Shown here: positions 10,601-20,395 of the stretch, one piece after another | Numbering within the stretch: position 1 is the stretch's first letter | Layout of the letters: each line of letters begins with the position of its first letter | Program-made: the position numbers and the translations under genes | The notes under the pieces: generated by a model | Seen by the model: the letters and a program-made list of their open reading frames with translations, nothing else | Databases searched by the model: none | Told to the model about the DNA's origin: nothing | From: Trichobilharzia regenti | Taxonomy: Eukaryota > Platyhelminthes > Trematoda > Strigeidida > Schistosomatidae | Assembly: GCA_944472135.2 (NCBI GenBank) | Contig: OX235265.1 | Span: forward strand, 42,319,459-42,383,458 | Direction: 5' to 3' | Length of the DNA stretch: 64,000 nt

Positions 10601-10769
10601 TAGTTAATCTTCTTTTTCTTGATAAGCTGCAATTACCAATGCTAAGGAGAATTCTCTAAATTTGGATCCTAATTATGCGATATCTAAACTCGCTTTCAAC
10701 CGTTTTCACTATAAATTGATTTTCCTTTCGTCATTTGTTGTTCTTAAGGTAATTTTAACTTAAGAACAC

Positions 10770-12640
10770 AATATTCAGCTGAGAGACTCTTTTCAACGAC
10801 TTTATTATCAAGCTGTACAATCGTTTATATATACGGTTTTTTAAGAAATTATATCCGGTGAGGAAATTAGGTCAAAGGTGTGAATACGTGAAATAGTTAT
10901 AATAGTATGAAATGCTTTTAATAGTTCACACACAATGATAAGTTTTGTTATTGGTAATTTTGCTCGAAATATTACCAATAACAAAACTTATCATTGTGTG
11001 TAAACTATTAAAATATAATTATACTTTATTTGATCTAATCCACAATGCTCAAATTTTTTACTGATATTAAGTATGAAATGCAATTAAAATATTTGTGATT
11101 GTAATCATAGTTAAATGTCAAGTAGCAAAACCATCAACGCCATATATAGAATAACATACAAGGTGTATAGATGTTGAAAAGGGACACATAATTATAGGAT
11201 TAGTAGGCGAATATAAAATGTTACATAACATGGTATGAAATTCGATAAGATAGAATTCAATATTGTAAAAATTAATAAATTTGGGTTTAGAATGACAAGT
11301 GGGACAAGTGGAAACAATTGAGAGTGAGAATATTAAAAATAATAATAATCGTAGCAATCAGGGAAAGGTACATAGAATAACTAAATAAACAAAATAAATA
11401 AATGTTTATCCCTATACGGCAAAGTCAGAAATAGGGATTGTACACACTTCTTTTGTACACAAAGGTCTGGCTTAAAGTCATGAATGACCAAGGCCTTCAA
11501 TGTCGTTAGAAGTCTGTAACGAAGAAAACGCGGGAAGTTAGCATGGATTCGGTAGATGATCTTAAAATCATGGTCAGGGTTGGCAGAGCGACAGGATTCG
11601 ACCAAGTGTTCTAGAATACACCTTCGCACACACTTCCTTTCTCCCTTTTAAAACCATGCTTGAATATGTACTCGTATCCGTGTGGAAAGCGTCCTCTGGC
11701 TACGGCCAATGTACCTCGCTCCACAATAGCAGGTGAACTGATAGATGCACATGGAGGGAGAGCTTATCTTTTACAGAGGTAGAAAACAACTTGCGGCTGG
11801 TGAACGTCATTTGTAATTTTGCTGCAAAGAACATCTTACTGACTGATTTAGAGAGACGGCTTTTGAGTATATCTGAAGCTTGATCACCTTTGAATTCCAA
11901 ATTCACGAATATAGTTTTCTTCGGAACTGAGTCGGTGACCAGTTTAGACTGTTTATCTTTCGTGTTATTGTCAATAAATCAGTTTGGCTAACCGTTTTCA
12001 GCGAACGTGGCTTTTAGGAAGTTAAGTTCTGACTCAACGCAATCAGAACTGCAAATGTTCCTTATCCTAAAGCAGAGTGAATGAATTAGGTTCCTTTTCC
12101 TGGAAATAGGTACCCAACTATAAAAATTTGTTATTTGTCCATTCCATGGACATTCCCGGTAGATGGATGTTTTGAGGGATCCGTCATTATATCTACTAGG
12201 GCACACATCAAGAAACGGAATACTGGGCTCAGATTCCTTTTCTATGGTGAATTATAAAGAAAGATGGTAGTTGTTGAAAGCAAACAAGACATCATCAAGA
12301 ATTACGTTATTATCACAGATTACGCAAGTGTCGTCTAGGTACCTTTATTAAATGTCGAAATGACCTATGGTTTGATTAAGTTGATAATTTTCAAGCTTCG
12401 TCATAAAACAGTCAGCCAGCAGGGGAACTAGTAGTGATCTCATGACAATTCTGTCCCTCTGTCTAAAAATCTCATTATTGAAGGGGAACTGAACACTCAA
12501 CGTCCATCTCAATAAAAAGTTCTTTGAGGTGGATTGTTGGCAACCCCATTTCTAAACTATGTGTATCAATATAATCACATAAATACCAAACAGTTTCCAT
12601 GAGAGGTTAATTGGCTAATAGTGAAGTCACATCTAATGAG
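10770..12640 (-). pseudogene. PLE remnant: RT motif C to endonuclease end and 3' UTR
   Basis: Minus-strand translation with several frame changes gives, from right to left: an RT segment with MRSLLVPLLADCF and RYLDDTCVI (motif C, about 12330); the post-RT block SLKTSIYRECPWNGQITNFY followed by SWVPISRKRNLIHSL; the linker NLEFKGDQASDILKSRLSKS; and the endonuclease end with ILEHLVES, FKIIYRI and LCVQKKCVQSL near 11400-11640. Upstream RT motifs are degraded or absent. The 3' UTR runs to the shared PLE tip motif at 10775-10835 and contains the hairpin at 10919-11010. It belongs to the PLE-B/C type, not PLE-A. Confidence 0.75.
10919..11010. repeat. Near-perfect 40-bp-arm palindrome
   Basis: Arms 10919-10958 and 10971-11010 are reverse complements at 39 of 40 positions, with a 12-nt loop containing GCTCGAA. 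The palindrome lies in the presumed 3' UTR of the PLE remnant. Confidence 0.95.
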
Positions 12641-13069
12641 AACATATAACAATGTTTGACATTTTATTTTGTTAAAATAACAATCTGAATGAACATTTTT
12701 TGCAAAAACTGGTTTTAAATTATGATCTTAGCTGAGATCAGCAGGTGGATTTGATCATCAAAAGTATACATGTGAAAACATTATTTAAGAAAAATGTAAT
12801 TACGGAATATACACATCGACTTCAAAAAGAAAATTTTCTTCGCTACAATTGTCTTCTTAATAACTCCTATGACCCAATGTGTATATTCCGTGATTTGAAG
12901 AGAAGCAAAAACCGTTCGACGGTAAAGGAACTGAACAAGTTTCTACGTTTGTCCGTCAAGCTTGCTGAGGCGAACGCAAAAATGTAATTATTCATATTTG
13001 GAATTTTAGAATTACTTATAGCATAAAAATCTTTTATAAAACAGTAGGTTTCATTAGCCAATAACTCAA
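12641..13069. other. No gene recognised; one open frame of uncertain status
   Basis: A plus-strand frame of 80 codons (12745-12987) is lysine-rich with no known motif. It is flanked by a 13-bp inverted repeat (CGGAATATACACA at about 12803 and its complement at about 12878). I do not call it a gene. Confidence 0.4.
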
Positions 13070-13394
13070 AAATCTCACTCGTTATTTCACTTCAGGATTG
13101 ATCACAAACTGACTTAGTTAGAGGAACATTGAAAAACAGAGAATAGTGGAGTTCTGAGGCGAGTTCGTGATCAACACTGAAATATATCACACCCCTACGA
13201 ACCCGAACTTGACAACTAATCTAGTGCTGGGTGCTGATTGACAACAGAGTGCACTTGCTTGAAGTTCTAGTGGGAAGTCATGACCAGCAGGATCTACCAA
13301 GTTGAATGTGAGGAAAAACACTCACCGATGACATTAACTGGAACACACGCTATATAATGTCAATGAGCGGAAGTTAAATTCATGAGGCAGACAC

Positions 13395-13590
13395 AGGATT
13401 CTGTCCCAGTGGCCAGATAGTCAATCAGCTGGTCTTGTGACCTGAAGGCTCTGAGTTCAATTTTCTGTGGATTCATTGGTGACCACCGCCGAAGAGTCTC
13501 GAACAAGGGAGGAAAAAACAGTAATCAATCCTGAAACCAATCAAATCCCTACAGACAAACGCTAGAAAATATTCGTTTTCATATTTGATT
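13395..13590 (+). repeat. SINE-2-like copy, diverged
   Basis: A degraded tRNA-like head (GTCCCAGTGGCCAGATAGTC, B box GAGTTCAATTTTC) is followed by CGCCGAAGAGTCTCGAAC and ATCCTGAAACCAATCAAAT, the family 3' end. A further degraded minus-strand relative may occupy about 13070-13210. Confidence 0.6.
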
Positions 13591-14040
13591 CTGATAAAAC
13601 CGAACGCCTTTCCCTCTTATAAAACATTACAATCATCTATTGATAATACCAGAGAGTACCAACTACACTCTAATCAAGTTTAACTATAATAATCTCAATT
13701 TGATTTTTTTCTTAGAAGGTCGTTTATTTTAAACCGCTAAAAGTTCCAAATCCAAATGTTTTGAGAATGAGCCTACAAATGATTTTATTGATTTTTATCA
13801 TATTGTATTACCTATTCACTTACTCATTCATTGTCACCCATTGAGTTTATCACAGTAGGAGACCTAAAAATTCCCGCTTTTTCCTTAAAAGCATCTTCTT
13901 ACATGCAAATTTATTTTGACAGTTGACAAACATTTAATTCATATAACAGTAGGTTATTTTCTCAGTAAAAAAATGAACGTAACTAACCAGCGTTTGATTG
14001 TTTACTTTCTTATAGTTTTGTTTCAGTTGTTTTGTCGAAA
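13591..14040. other. No gene or repeat recognised
   Basis: A+T-rich sequence with no supported feature. Confidence 0.5.
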
Positions 14041-14225
14041 TGTGTCGGTGGCACAGTGGTTAGGACTCTCGCCTACCATGCACATGATCAGGAGTTCGAT
14101 CCCCTACCGACGCACACTTGATATGTATCGTCAGCCTGCAAAATTTTGGCTACCGATATCACATGTTGAAAATTGCATTGCTGTACCAAAAAATACGGTG
14201 TGGAATCAACCTGTAACCAAAAATT
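14041..14225 (+). repeat. SINE-1 copy with intact tRNA-like head
   Basis: Positions 14042-14113 fold like a tRNA: acceptor GTGTCGG pairs with CCGACGC, the A box is TGGCACAGTGG and the B box AGTTCGATCCC. The body then has TTTTGGCTACCGATATCACA, TTGAAAATTGC and GGTGTGGAATC, ending near an A-rich stretch. This is the most complete copy. A pol III promoter is implied by the A and B boxes. It is a retroposon and not a functional tRNA gene. Confidence 0.9.
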
Positions 14226-14615
14226 AAAAAAATGTGAAGAGTTAGTCTGAAGTGTTGACTTATAAATTTCTTTCTTATCTGTACATATACATAGTTGTAC
14301 TATTCTATATAATGATGCTTGTTACGTAACTACAAGCTACTACACAGTAGGTGATTGAAATACGAATGAACAGTTGAAAGCAACTCAGTAAAGCAGTCAG
14401 ATGTATCAATGCGATCATTGTGTAGCTCTGACTATAACAGAATAGCAGATAACAAAATTCCTCCATGAACAATTTATATCAATATTTGTTTGAATATTTC
14501 AACTAGTTTTGTAATTATTACCCTTTTCCTCCTGACCTGTATATCTTCTCCTTAATATTTTCACGAAGTATACCCATTAATTCATAAGGAAAAACACAGT
14601 TTTCGGTTAAGCGAA

Positions 14616-14703
14616 GAAATTTATTTTTCTCAGCGACTTCATTCTCAAGCTGATTCCACTGGACGTTGTAAGCGTAGTCTTCGCAAACGAGTAACTGAAC
14701 ACT
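14616..14703 (+). pseudogene. PLE endonuclease fragment, left half of a split copy
   Basis: After the PLE tip motif (CAGCGACTTCATTCTCAAGC) the frame starting at GGACGTTGT reads GRCKRSLRKRVTEHL. This matches the GIY-YIG segment RCKRNLRKRVAEHH of the PLE at 43.4 kb. The copy is interrupted at 14704 by foldback FB1 and resumes at 18952. The 12 bp TAACTGAACACT are duplicated at the junction. Confidence 0.75.
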
Positions 14704-14876
14704 TGAAAGTCTACATTGAGTCATGTGAAAAAGAGATGACGTTCAGCGAAGAGATCCTTTTCGGTGAATTCATTCACATAGCTGTACAATCACATTTATA
14801 TATTATTATTTGTGTGTGTGTGTGTACATGAGGCATGTCAAGTTTTGATAATCGATCAGGTAATACAAGAATGATC

Positions 14877-14880
<4 letters not shown>

Positions 14881-14913
<33 letters not shown>

Positions 14914-17900
14914 TGCTTTATTCCAAAAACAGTACTCATGATACAGCAAGGAATTTTCAGCATTCAGTACAATATTGCATCTAATTTACCCAAAAACGAC
15001 AAAAAAAATTAAAAATACACAATACATAATAGTAATAAAACGATTGTTGTAGCAGCTACGTAGCAAAATACTGTGTGCCATACGGAGAAAAATATGTATA
15101 AAGTACAAAATTGTAGTAATAATAGTAATACCAACTAATATAAAATAGCAGAGTAACGATTTAAACGATAGAAAGTGTAACACCATAAAATACAGAAAGA
15201 TGAGCGATAAAAGGGTCGATTCACTGTGCTAATTACATAGTAACTTGTAAGTTTCACGTCTAACAGAGTCTTCGTCACATAAAGTACGCGCTAAATAGGG
15301 TATTGTAGAATTTCTATACTTAGTAGTACGAGCATATATCTTTTTATATTGACTTCTCGTCCTACCTGATGAGATACAAGGGGACAGGTGTGAATAAAGG
15401 GGGTGCAGAGGGTCTGACATTATAGCCTTTGCCCATTTCGTACAGGAATTTATATGCCTCTCGACTATAGTATTAGCGAGCTCATGCAGTGGCAGACCAC
15501 AAGCTCTACTCACAGCATTTAATACTCTTCGTAATATGATATAATCTTTTTTGAGCAGCCCAGGAAAGATTAATGGAGAGCAGTAGAGTACAATAGGTAA
15601 AATACAGGAGTTTAAAAATTGCAAAACTAAAGGTTGGTTGATACCTGATTGTCTTAACTTTTTAATGTAGAAGGTAAGACGAAACATTTTCTTAGAGATA
15701 GATAAGATATGGGATGACCATGAAAGGTCAGAGGAAAAAACTAGTCCAAGGTATTTAATACTTGATTTGGTTTCAATTTCCGTGCCATCTATGCTACAGG
15801 GATCATGAGAGTTAACTAGTTCAAGTAAGTCACGTCGATGCTTGAAAGTAAAGTCAAGCACCTGACATTTGGAAGGATTTAATATAAGACCATTTGACTT
15901 GGACCAGTTGTTGATGTCCAACAGAAAGCTATTAAGTTTGGAGCTGTCAGACTCGGAAGTGATAGGCAGTGATACAGTCAGATCATCTGCATATTTGACA
16001 AAGTTAGTTTCGTTTGAATGAGGCAGGTCATGTAGGAAGAAAGAAAAAAGAAAAGGAGAGAGGACAGCACCTTGTGGAACACCGGATTTTGTAAGCGAGG
16101 TAGAAGAAGATTTGCCGTTATATACAGTATACTGCATTCTATCAGAAAAATAGGAATGCAACCAACTCTTAGCCCAGGATCCTGTTTGTGTCAATGATAG
16201 CTTATTTAATAAAAGGCCCCTAGGTACAGAGTCAAAAGCAGATGTGTAGTCTAAGAAAGCACTACGAACATATTTAGCACCTTTGTCTAAACAAGAGACA
16301 ACATTGTGATACAAGACAACCGCAGCATCCAAGGTACTTCTACCATGTTTGTATGCAAATTGTTTAGGATCATTAAAAGGTTTCAAAGCGGGTTCAAGAC
16401 GAAGTAAAAGTAATTTTTCCATCAATTTTAAAAAGGGGGAAGTAATTGCAATAGGCCGAAATTTAATATCAGAACCAGAAGATGGTTTTGGTATAGGGAT
16501 AATTTTAATGTTTTTCCATGCAAAAGGTAGAACGTTACCGGAAAAAGAGGCATTAAAAATGTTAGTAAGAGGATAACACAAAATATCAGCACAATTCCTG
16601 AGGACAATGGCAGGTATGCCGTCAGGACCAAGGCTTTGAGAAGGCTTAAGAGACCGGAGACATTTAAGCACATCAAGGGTATTAAAACCACTAAAGTTAT
16701 TGTCAATATGATTTGTATCATTTGGAAGGGTATCAACAGAAGAGCGTATGAAAGATTTATTAAGAGTGTCAACATTAAGAGATGGAACAGAAATACATCG
16801 CTTACCGTTAGTAATTTCTTTGAAAAGTTTCCATAAATTAGAAGGGGTTTTACATGACAAAAATCTTTGATTATATAAAACACTTAGTCTTTTTATTTCC
16901 AGTTTTATCAGCATGTTTAACTTTTTTACACCAGGCTTATCATTAGTTTTGAACAACAGTTCTTTATTTCTACGTAGCTTTTTGAGATATGGCGAAGATA
17001 AGCGATCAAATCGGATGAATAATGTTTCTTTAGGACAACATATTTCGAAACAGAATTTAAGATAATCAGTAGTGTTTGTGATTGTTTCATCTAATGTTTG
17101 TTCTGTAAATAAGTCCCAGTTAGTGTCTTTCAACATGCATCTGAGCTTGTCTAGGTTGTCTTTTGAGTAGCATCTCCGTTGAACTTTACTGTAGAGGTGA
17201 GAGAGGACACCTTTGTGTGATTTGGAATATATTTTAGGCAGCACACGTATGATGCAGTGGTCAGAATTAAGTAGAGGAGCACGTTTGCGAGCTTCATATA
17301 TACCAACATCATTGATAAATACCAGGTCCAGTTTTTTACCAAGACGGGTGGCAAAGTTGACAATATTGTCATGACCAAGTGATATAAGGAAGGAGTGATC
17401 GCATGAATTAAAATCACCTGTTACTATTGATAAAGAGTTCTCGAAGCAAGCTGCAGCAAAAGCGGTGAATTCATCGGCGAACATAGATAAATCCAATATG
17501 GTACAGCCAGGAGAGACATAAACATTAGAAATATAAATGAATTTGTATTTTGAAATGTGTTTCGGGCGACATCTCACAGTGATGCAATCAATGAAGTCAT
17601 TCGAGAATTTGAAACAAACTTTGTTTGAAATGGACCATTTTGAGTGAATAAAAGTTGCAACACCTCCACCACACTTTTTCTTGGAACAAATACGGTCTTG
17701 TCGAAAAACATTGAAATTGTTTAGAGACACAATATTGTCATCGTATGAGTCATGGAGCCAGGTTTCTTGCAGAGTGACAATACCAGTATTGTGGTAGGTA
17801 CTAGAAGACAACAGAGACTGAAAATCCAGAATTTTGTTAGGCAGGGACCGGCAGTTGGTACTAATGATAACTGGAACAGTGGTGTGATGTATGGGTGTAG

Positions 17901-18122
17901 ATTTTAAGGCACGCTGCCAACCTCCATGGTGCTTTTTCTTGAGTTTATTGCAAATATGAAAGTTTTTGGGTTTAAAACGTTTTATAAAATCCCGAGGGTA
18001 GATAATACGATTAGAATGCATAATGTGATATGTAAATACCAATAAAATACGAGTAAATAGATGCAAAATGTACATGGAATGTGGTAGCCCAAAAATATTC
18101 AAACAGGCCGCCAAGGTCATTC
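14881..18122 (-). mobile_element. CR1/Jockey-group non-LTR retrotransposon (LINE)
   Basis: A minus-sense LINE of about 3.2 kb is inserted in the left arm of FB1. It is flanked by an exact 8-bp target-site duplication GATCTAAT (14873-14880 and 18123-18130). The other FB1 arm at about 18796 shows the uninterrupted site, which confirms the junctions. The 3' end is an (ATT)n run (plus strand (AAT)n at 14881-14913), typical of LINEs with short microsatellite tails. The 3' UTR is 14914-15228. The ORF starts 2 nt from the 5' junction, so the element is either slightly 5'-truncated or lacks a 5' UTR. No ORF1 is present. Confidence 0.92.
15229..18120 (-). CDS. LINE endonuclease/reverse transcriptase, 963 aa, intact
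   Basis: This is the ORF2-type polyprotein of the LINE. The N-terminal apurinic-like endonuclease shows ISTNCRSLPNK (Asn about 89), LQETW (Glu 119), GDFN (235-238) and SDH (286-288). The RT domain carries LGPDGIPAIVLRNC (about 497-510), FRPIAITSPFLKLMEK, motif A AFLDYTSAFDSV (Asp 624), motif B SGVPQGAVLSPFLF (about 679) and motif C YADD (710-713). A cysteine-poor C-terminal tail ends in YKLLCN. There are no stops or frameshifts, and both catalytic centres look complete, so the copy could be competent. The fold and motif spacing suit the CR1/Jockey group; the exact clade would need a tree. The first Met is used, but the true start could lie upstream if the copy is truncated. Confidence 0.92.
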   Translation of the reverse strand: MTLAACLNIFGLPHSMYILHLFTRILLVFTYHIMHSNRIIYPRDFIKRFKPKNFHICNKLKKKHHGGWQRALKSTPIHHTTVPVIISTNCRSLPNKILDFQSLLSSSTYHNTGIVTLQETWLHDSYDDNIVSLNNFNVFRQDRICSKKKCGGGVATFIHSKWSISNKVCFKFSNDFIDCITVRCRPKHISKYKFIYISNVYVSPGCTILDLSMFADEFTAFAAACFENSLSIVTGDFNSCDHSFLISLGHDNIVNFATRLGKKLDLVFINDVGIYEARKRAPLLNSDHCIIRVLPKIYSKSHKGVLSHLYSKVQRRCYSKDNLDKLRCMLKDTNWDLFTEQTLDETITNTTDYLKFCFEICCPKETLFIRFDRLSSPYLKKLRRNKELLFKTNDKPGVKKLNMLIKLEIKRLSVLYNQRFLSCKTPSNLWKLFKEITNGKRCISVPSLNVDTLNKSFIRSSVDTLPNDTNHIDNNFSGFNTLDVLKCLRSLKPSQSLGPDGIPAIVLRNCADILCYPLTNIFNASFSGNVLPFAWKNIKIIPIPKPSSGSDIKFRPIAITSPFLKLMEKLLLLRLEPALKPFNDPKQFAYKHGRSTLDAAVVLYHNVVSCLDKGAKYVRSAFLDYTSAFDSVPRGLLLNKLSLTQTGSWAKSWLHSYFSDRMQYTVYNGKSSSTSLTKSGVPQGAVLSPFLFSFFLHDLPHSNETNFVKYADDLTVSLPITSESDSSKLNSFLLDINNWSKSNGLILNPSKCQVLDFTFKHRRDLLELVNSHDPCSIDGTEIETKSSIKYLGLVFSSDLSWSSHILSISKKMFRLTFYIKKLRQSGINQPLVLQFLNSCILPIVLYCSPLIFPGLLKKDYIILRRVLNAVSRACGLPLHELANTIVERHINSCTKWAKAIMSDPLHPLYSHLSPCISSGRTRSQYKKIYARTTKYRNSTIPYLARTLCDEDSVRRETYKLLCN

Positions 18123-18319
18123 GATCTAATATAGAAACAAGGTCAATCAGACAGCAACTAAAGTAAGATTGAGTTAGTAAGTTAGATGACGTAATATGAT
18201 TGACTAAAATGTTTCGACTTAGGTCGGGGTAGCACCAGAGGTAATTACAGGCAGAGACTAAGTAGAAGTGGGGTAGATAATAATGCCATTTAAATTAGAA
18301 CTGAAATTGAGCAATTAAG

Positions 18320-18399
18320 CAATGGCGATTCACTTGCTAAGCCCTGAACTCTGCATACAGAAGAAGTTCGTTCAGTCACTACACTTGCAGTGGACTTAA
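18320..18399 (+). pseudogene. PLE endonuclease C-terminus in the FB1 spacer
   Basis: The frame reads AMAIHLLSPELCIQKKFVQS, then LHLQWT and a stop at 18397-18399. This is the terminal block shared by the PLE fragments at 34.0, 43.2 and 52.4 kb. It begins almost exactly where the left inverted arm ends, which marks the truncation point of the PLE that formed FB1. Confidence 0.8.
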
Positions 18400-18951
18400 T
18401 CTATCTTATTACCCGACAAGATAATTCTAACTAATCTCTGTTTTTTCTGTCTCTTCATTAGTATTATTTTGTCTTCTCAATTCTAATATTTTACATTTTG
18501 AACATTCCTGTTCCCTACCCCCAACCGATTTAATTTCTACACCTCACTACTACTGTTACTGACTTGACCAACGCTCAATTTCTAGACATTTATGTTACGT
18601 CATCCAACTTATTTGCTCAATTTCAGTTCTGATTTAAATGGCATTATTATCTACCCCACTTCTACTTAGTCTCTGCCTGTAATTACCTCTGGTGCTACCC
18701 CGTCCTAAGTGGAAACATTTTAGTCAATCATATTACGTCATCTAACTTACTAACTCAATCTTACTTTAGTTGCTGTCTGATTAACCTTGTTTCTATATTA
18801 GATCATTCTTGTATTACCTGATCGATTATCAAAACTTGACATGCCTCATGTACACACACACACAAATAATAATATATAAATGCGATTGTACAGCTATGTG
18901 AATGAATTCGCCGAAAAGGATCTCTTCGCTGAACGTCATCTCTTTTTCATA

Positions 18952-19535
18952 TAACTGAACACTATCAGGTTTGGTTTAATGAAAGGTGAGAAAGGACGAC
19001 AAAGTCTCCAATCTATGAACATCTTGTAGAGTCAGGTCATTCAGTCCCACGTGGTTTAATCTTCAAAGTTATCTACAGAACCAAATCCAATCACTTCACA
19101 AGCTTGCGTTTTCTCCGAATCTCTTGCTATACATGGACAAAATTCTAAATTATCTATTCAGAAACTTTTTGTCAAACCCCTTTCCTTTACCTTGGTCATA
19201 ATAATTTTCTCTTATACTATTCGATTTTATCACTTGAATTCATTCCATTTAGCTTCACTTTATCCATCTTTATTGGTATTATCATCTTATTCTTAGTTTT
19301 TCAGACAACACCTGACCTGAAATTTAAAACCTCCATACCAGTGCACTTATTGCATAACATTTAAAAGTTTTGTAGTCCACTCTGAATACATCATTTTAAT
19401 TGTCTTTATTCTTATCTTATGTAAACTGACTGAGCAATTTCTAGTGCCACTTAATGCTTTTTTTCAGTAATATAAATCCAACTGTACAGTCTGAAAATGA
19501 AGTCGTTGAAAAGAGATATTTCTTTGTTGAACAAA
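18952..19535 (+). pseudogene. PLE endonuclease end and 3' UTR, right half of the split copy
   Basis: This continues the copy at 14616-14703. The plus frame resumes at TEHYQ and later reads IYEHLVESGHSVPRG and FKVIYRTKSN, then a diverged IQKLFVKPLSF end near 19190. The following 330 bp match the 3' UTR of the PLE at 43 kb (ACCTTGGTCATA, CACTTGAATTCATTCCA, then the ATTTAGTGCCAC-type end). The PLE tip motif is at 19490-19535 (ACAGTCTGAAAATGAAGTCG). Confidence 0.75.
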
Positions 19536-20164
19536 ACCTCTGTTTTTCTTAATATTCGTATATCCCTATTTGGCTTAATCCTTATTATCTTCTTTTGTTT
19601 TTGGTTGGTCCCTATATTTAACGCTACTCTCTGCCTGGTATGTGATCGTGTTGTTAATAATGTGTTGTCTTACCACTCTGATTTTGTCTGAGTGAAGTCA
19701 AGGTTATGTCGTGGAGTGACTGCGTAACCTTGGTTTGTCTGCAGGAAACGTGTTTTTTGTTTCTTTTTTTATTCTTGAAGTCAGCGTTTTGATCCTACTC
19801 TTTTGGGAATATTCTTATTGAATTCAGGTTATTTAAAATGACGTTTGGTAAGTTAATTTCGTTGTTCGGTACATATTTTTGTTACCTGAGATACTTTTGA
19901 ATTGGATAACTTCTACATGGTATCGTTGAAGTAGTTTTGCATTTTAAAAAAAATATAATTTATGATTTTTAAATAGTTCAAATGATTCTATCACATCAAA
20001 TTGTGATTTCGATGTTGTAGGAATATAATTATAGACTGTGTCACTAGCGCAAATTTGGCAGACTATAAAGAAGAATGCATCGATTGACTCCATGAACTCA
20101 GATCTAAATGCCTTGATTTTGGTTAGTACAGTAACAACAATGGTAGAAGTTAGGACTCCTGGGC
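19536..20164. other. No gene recognised
   Basis: T-rich sequence downstream of the PLE end. A hydrophobic 64-codon frame (19497-19691) overlaps the PLE tip motif and is not supported as a gene. Confidence 0.45.
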
Positions 20165-20395
20165 AATTGGATTGGGTCCCAGTGGCTTAATGGTCTACGA
20201 GCTCGCCTTCTAACCAGAAGGTCCTGGACTCGAGCTTTGGTGGGTGCGAACTGCTGAAGAGTCCCAAACTAGGACGAAGCAGCTGCCAAGTACTCCAGGT
20301 TTTCCAATGGTTCTCTAACGAGTGTCAGCTCATGATGAAATCCTGAAACAATGGGTTTGTTAATCCAATGAATTCTGATCAATAGTTAAATGAGA
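20165..20395 (+). repeat. SINE-2 copy with hammerhead-like segment
   Basis: The tRNA-like head is GGTCCCAGTGGCTTAATGG (A box) with B box GGACTCGAGC. The ribozyme-like block at about 20232-20290 reads CTGAAGA, stem GTCC...GGAC, then GAAGCAGCTGCC. Compared with the consensus CUGANGA...GAAA the last adenine of GAAA is changed to G, so cleavage is unlikely. The tail has CTCATGATGAAATCCTGAAA. Confidence 0.75.

Larger units (their letters stand above)
14704..18951. mobile_element. Foldback FB1: PLE-derived inverted-repeat element, split by a LINE
   Basis: The left arm (14723-14880 continuing at 18131-18319) is the reverse complement of the right arm (about 18608-18951). Once the LINE at 14881-18122 is removed, the foldback is about 1 kb. 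It is bounded by a 12-bp direct duplication, TAACTGAACACT at 14692-14703 and 18952-18963. A 19-nt unpaired tail (14704-14722) is present only on the left. The spacer encodes the last 26 codons of a PLE endonuclease, so FB1 is best read as a severely 5'-truncated PLE with an inverted pseudo-LTR at its 5' side. It inserted into an older PLE. Confidence 0.88.

Noticed and set aside
10919..11010. Transcription terminator
   Set aside because: The hairpin is far longer than needed and the context is a eukaryotic retroelement UTR.
14042..14113. Functional tRNA gene
   Set aside because: The acceptor stem pairs well, but the same head occurs in four copies each joined to the same SINE-1 body.
16349..17417. 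Frames of 66-151 codons on both strands inside the LINE
   Set aside because: They overlap the 963-codon RT ORF in other frames and have no motif of their own.
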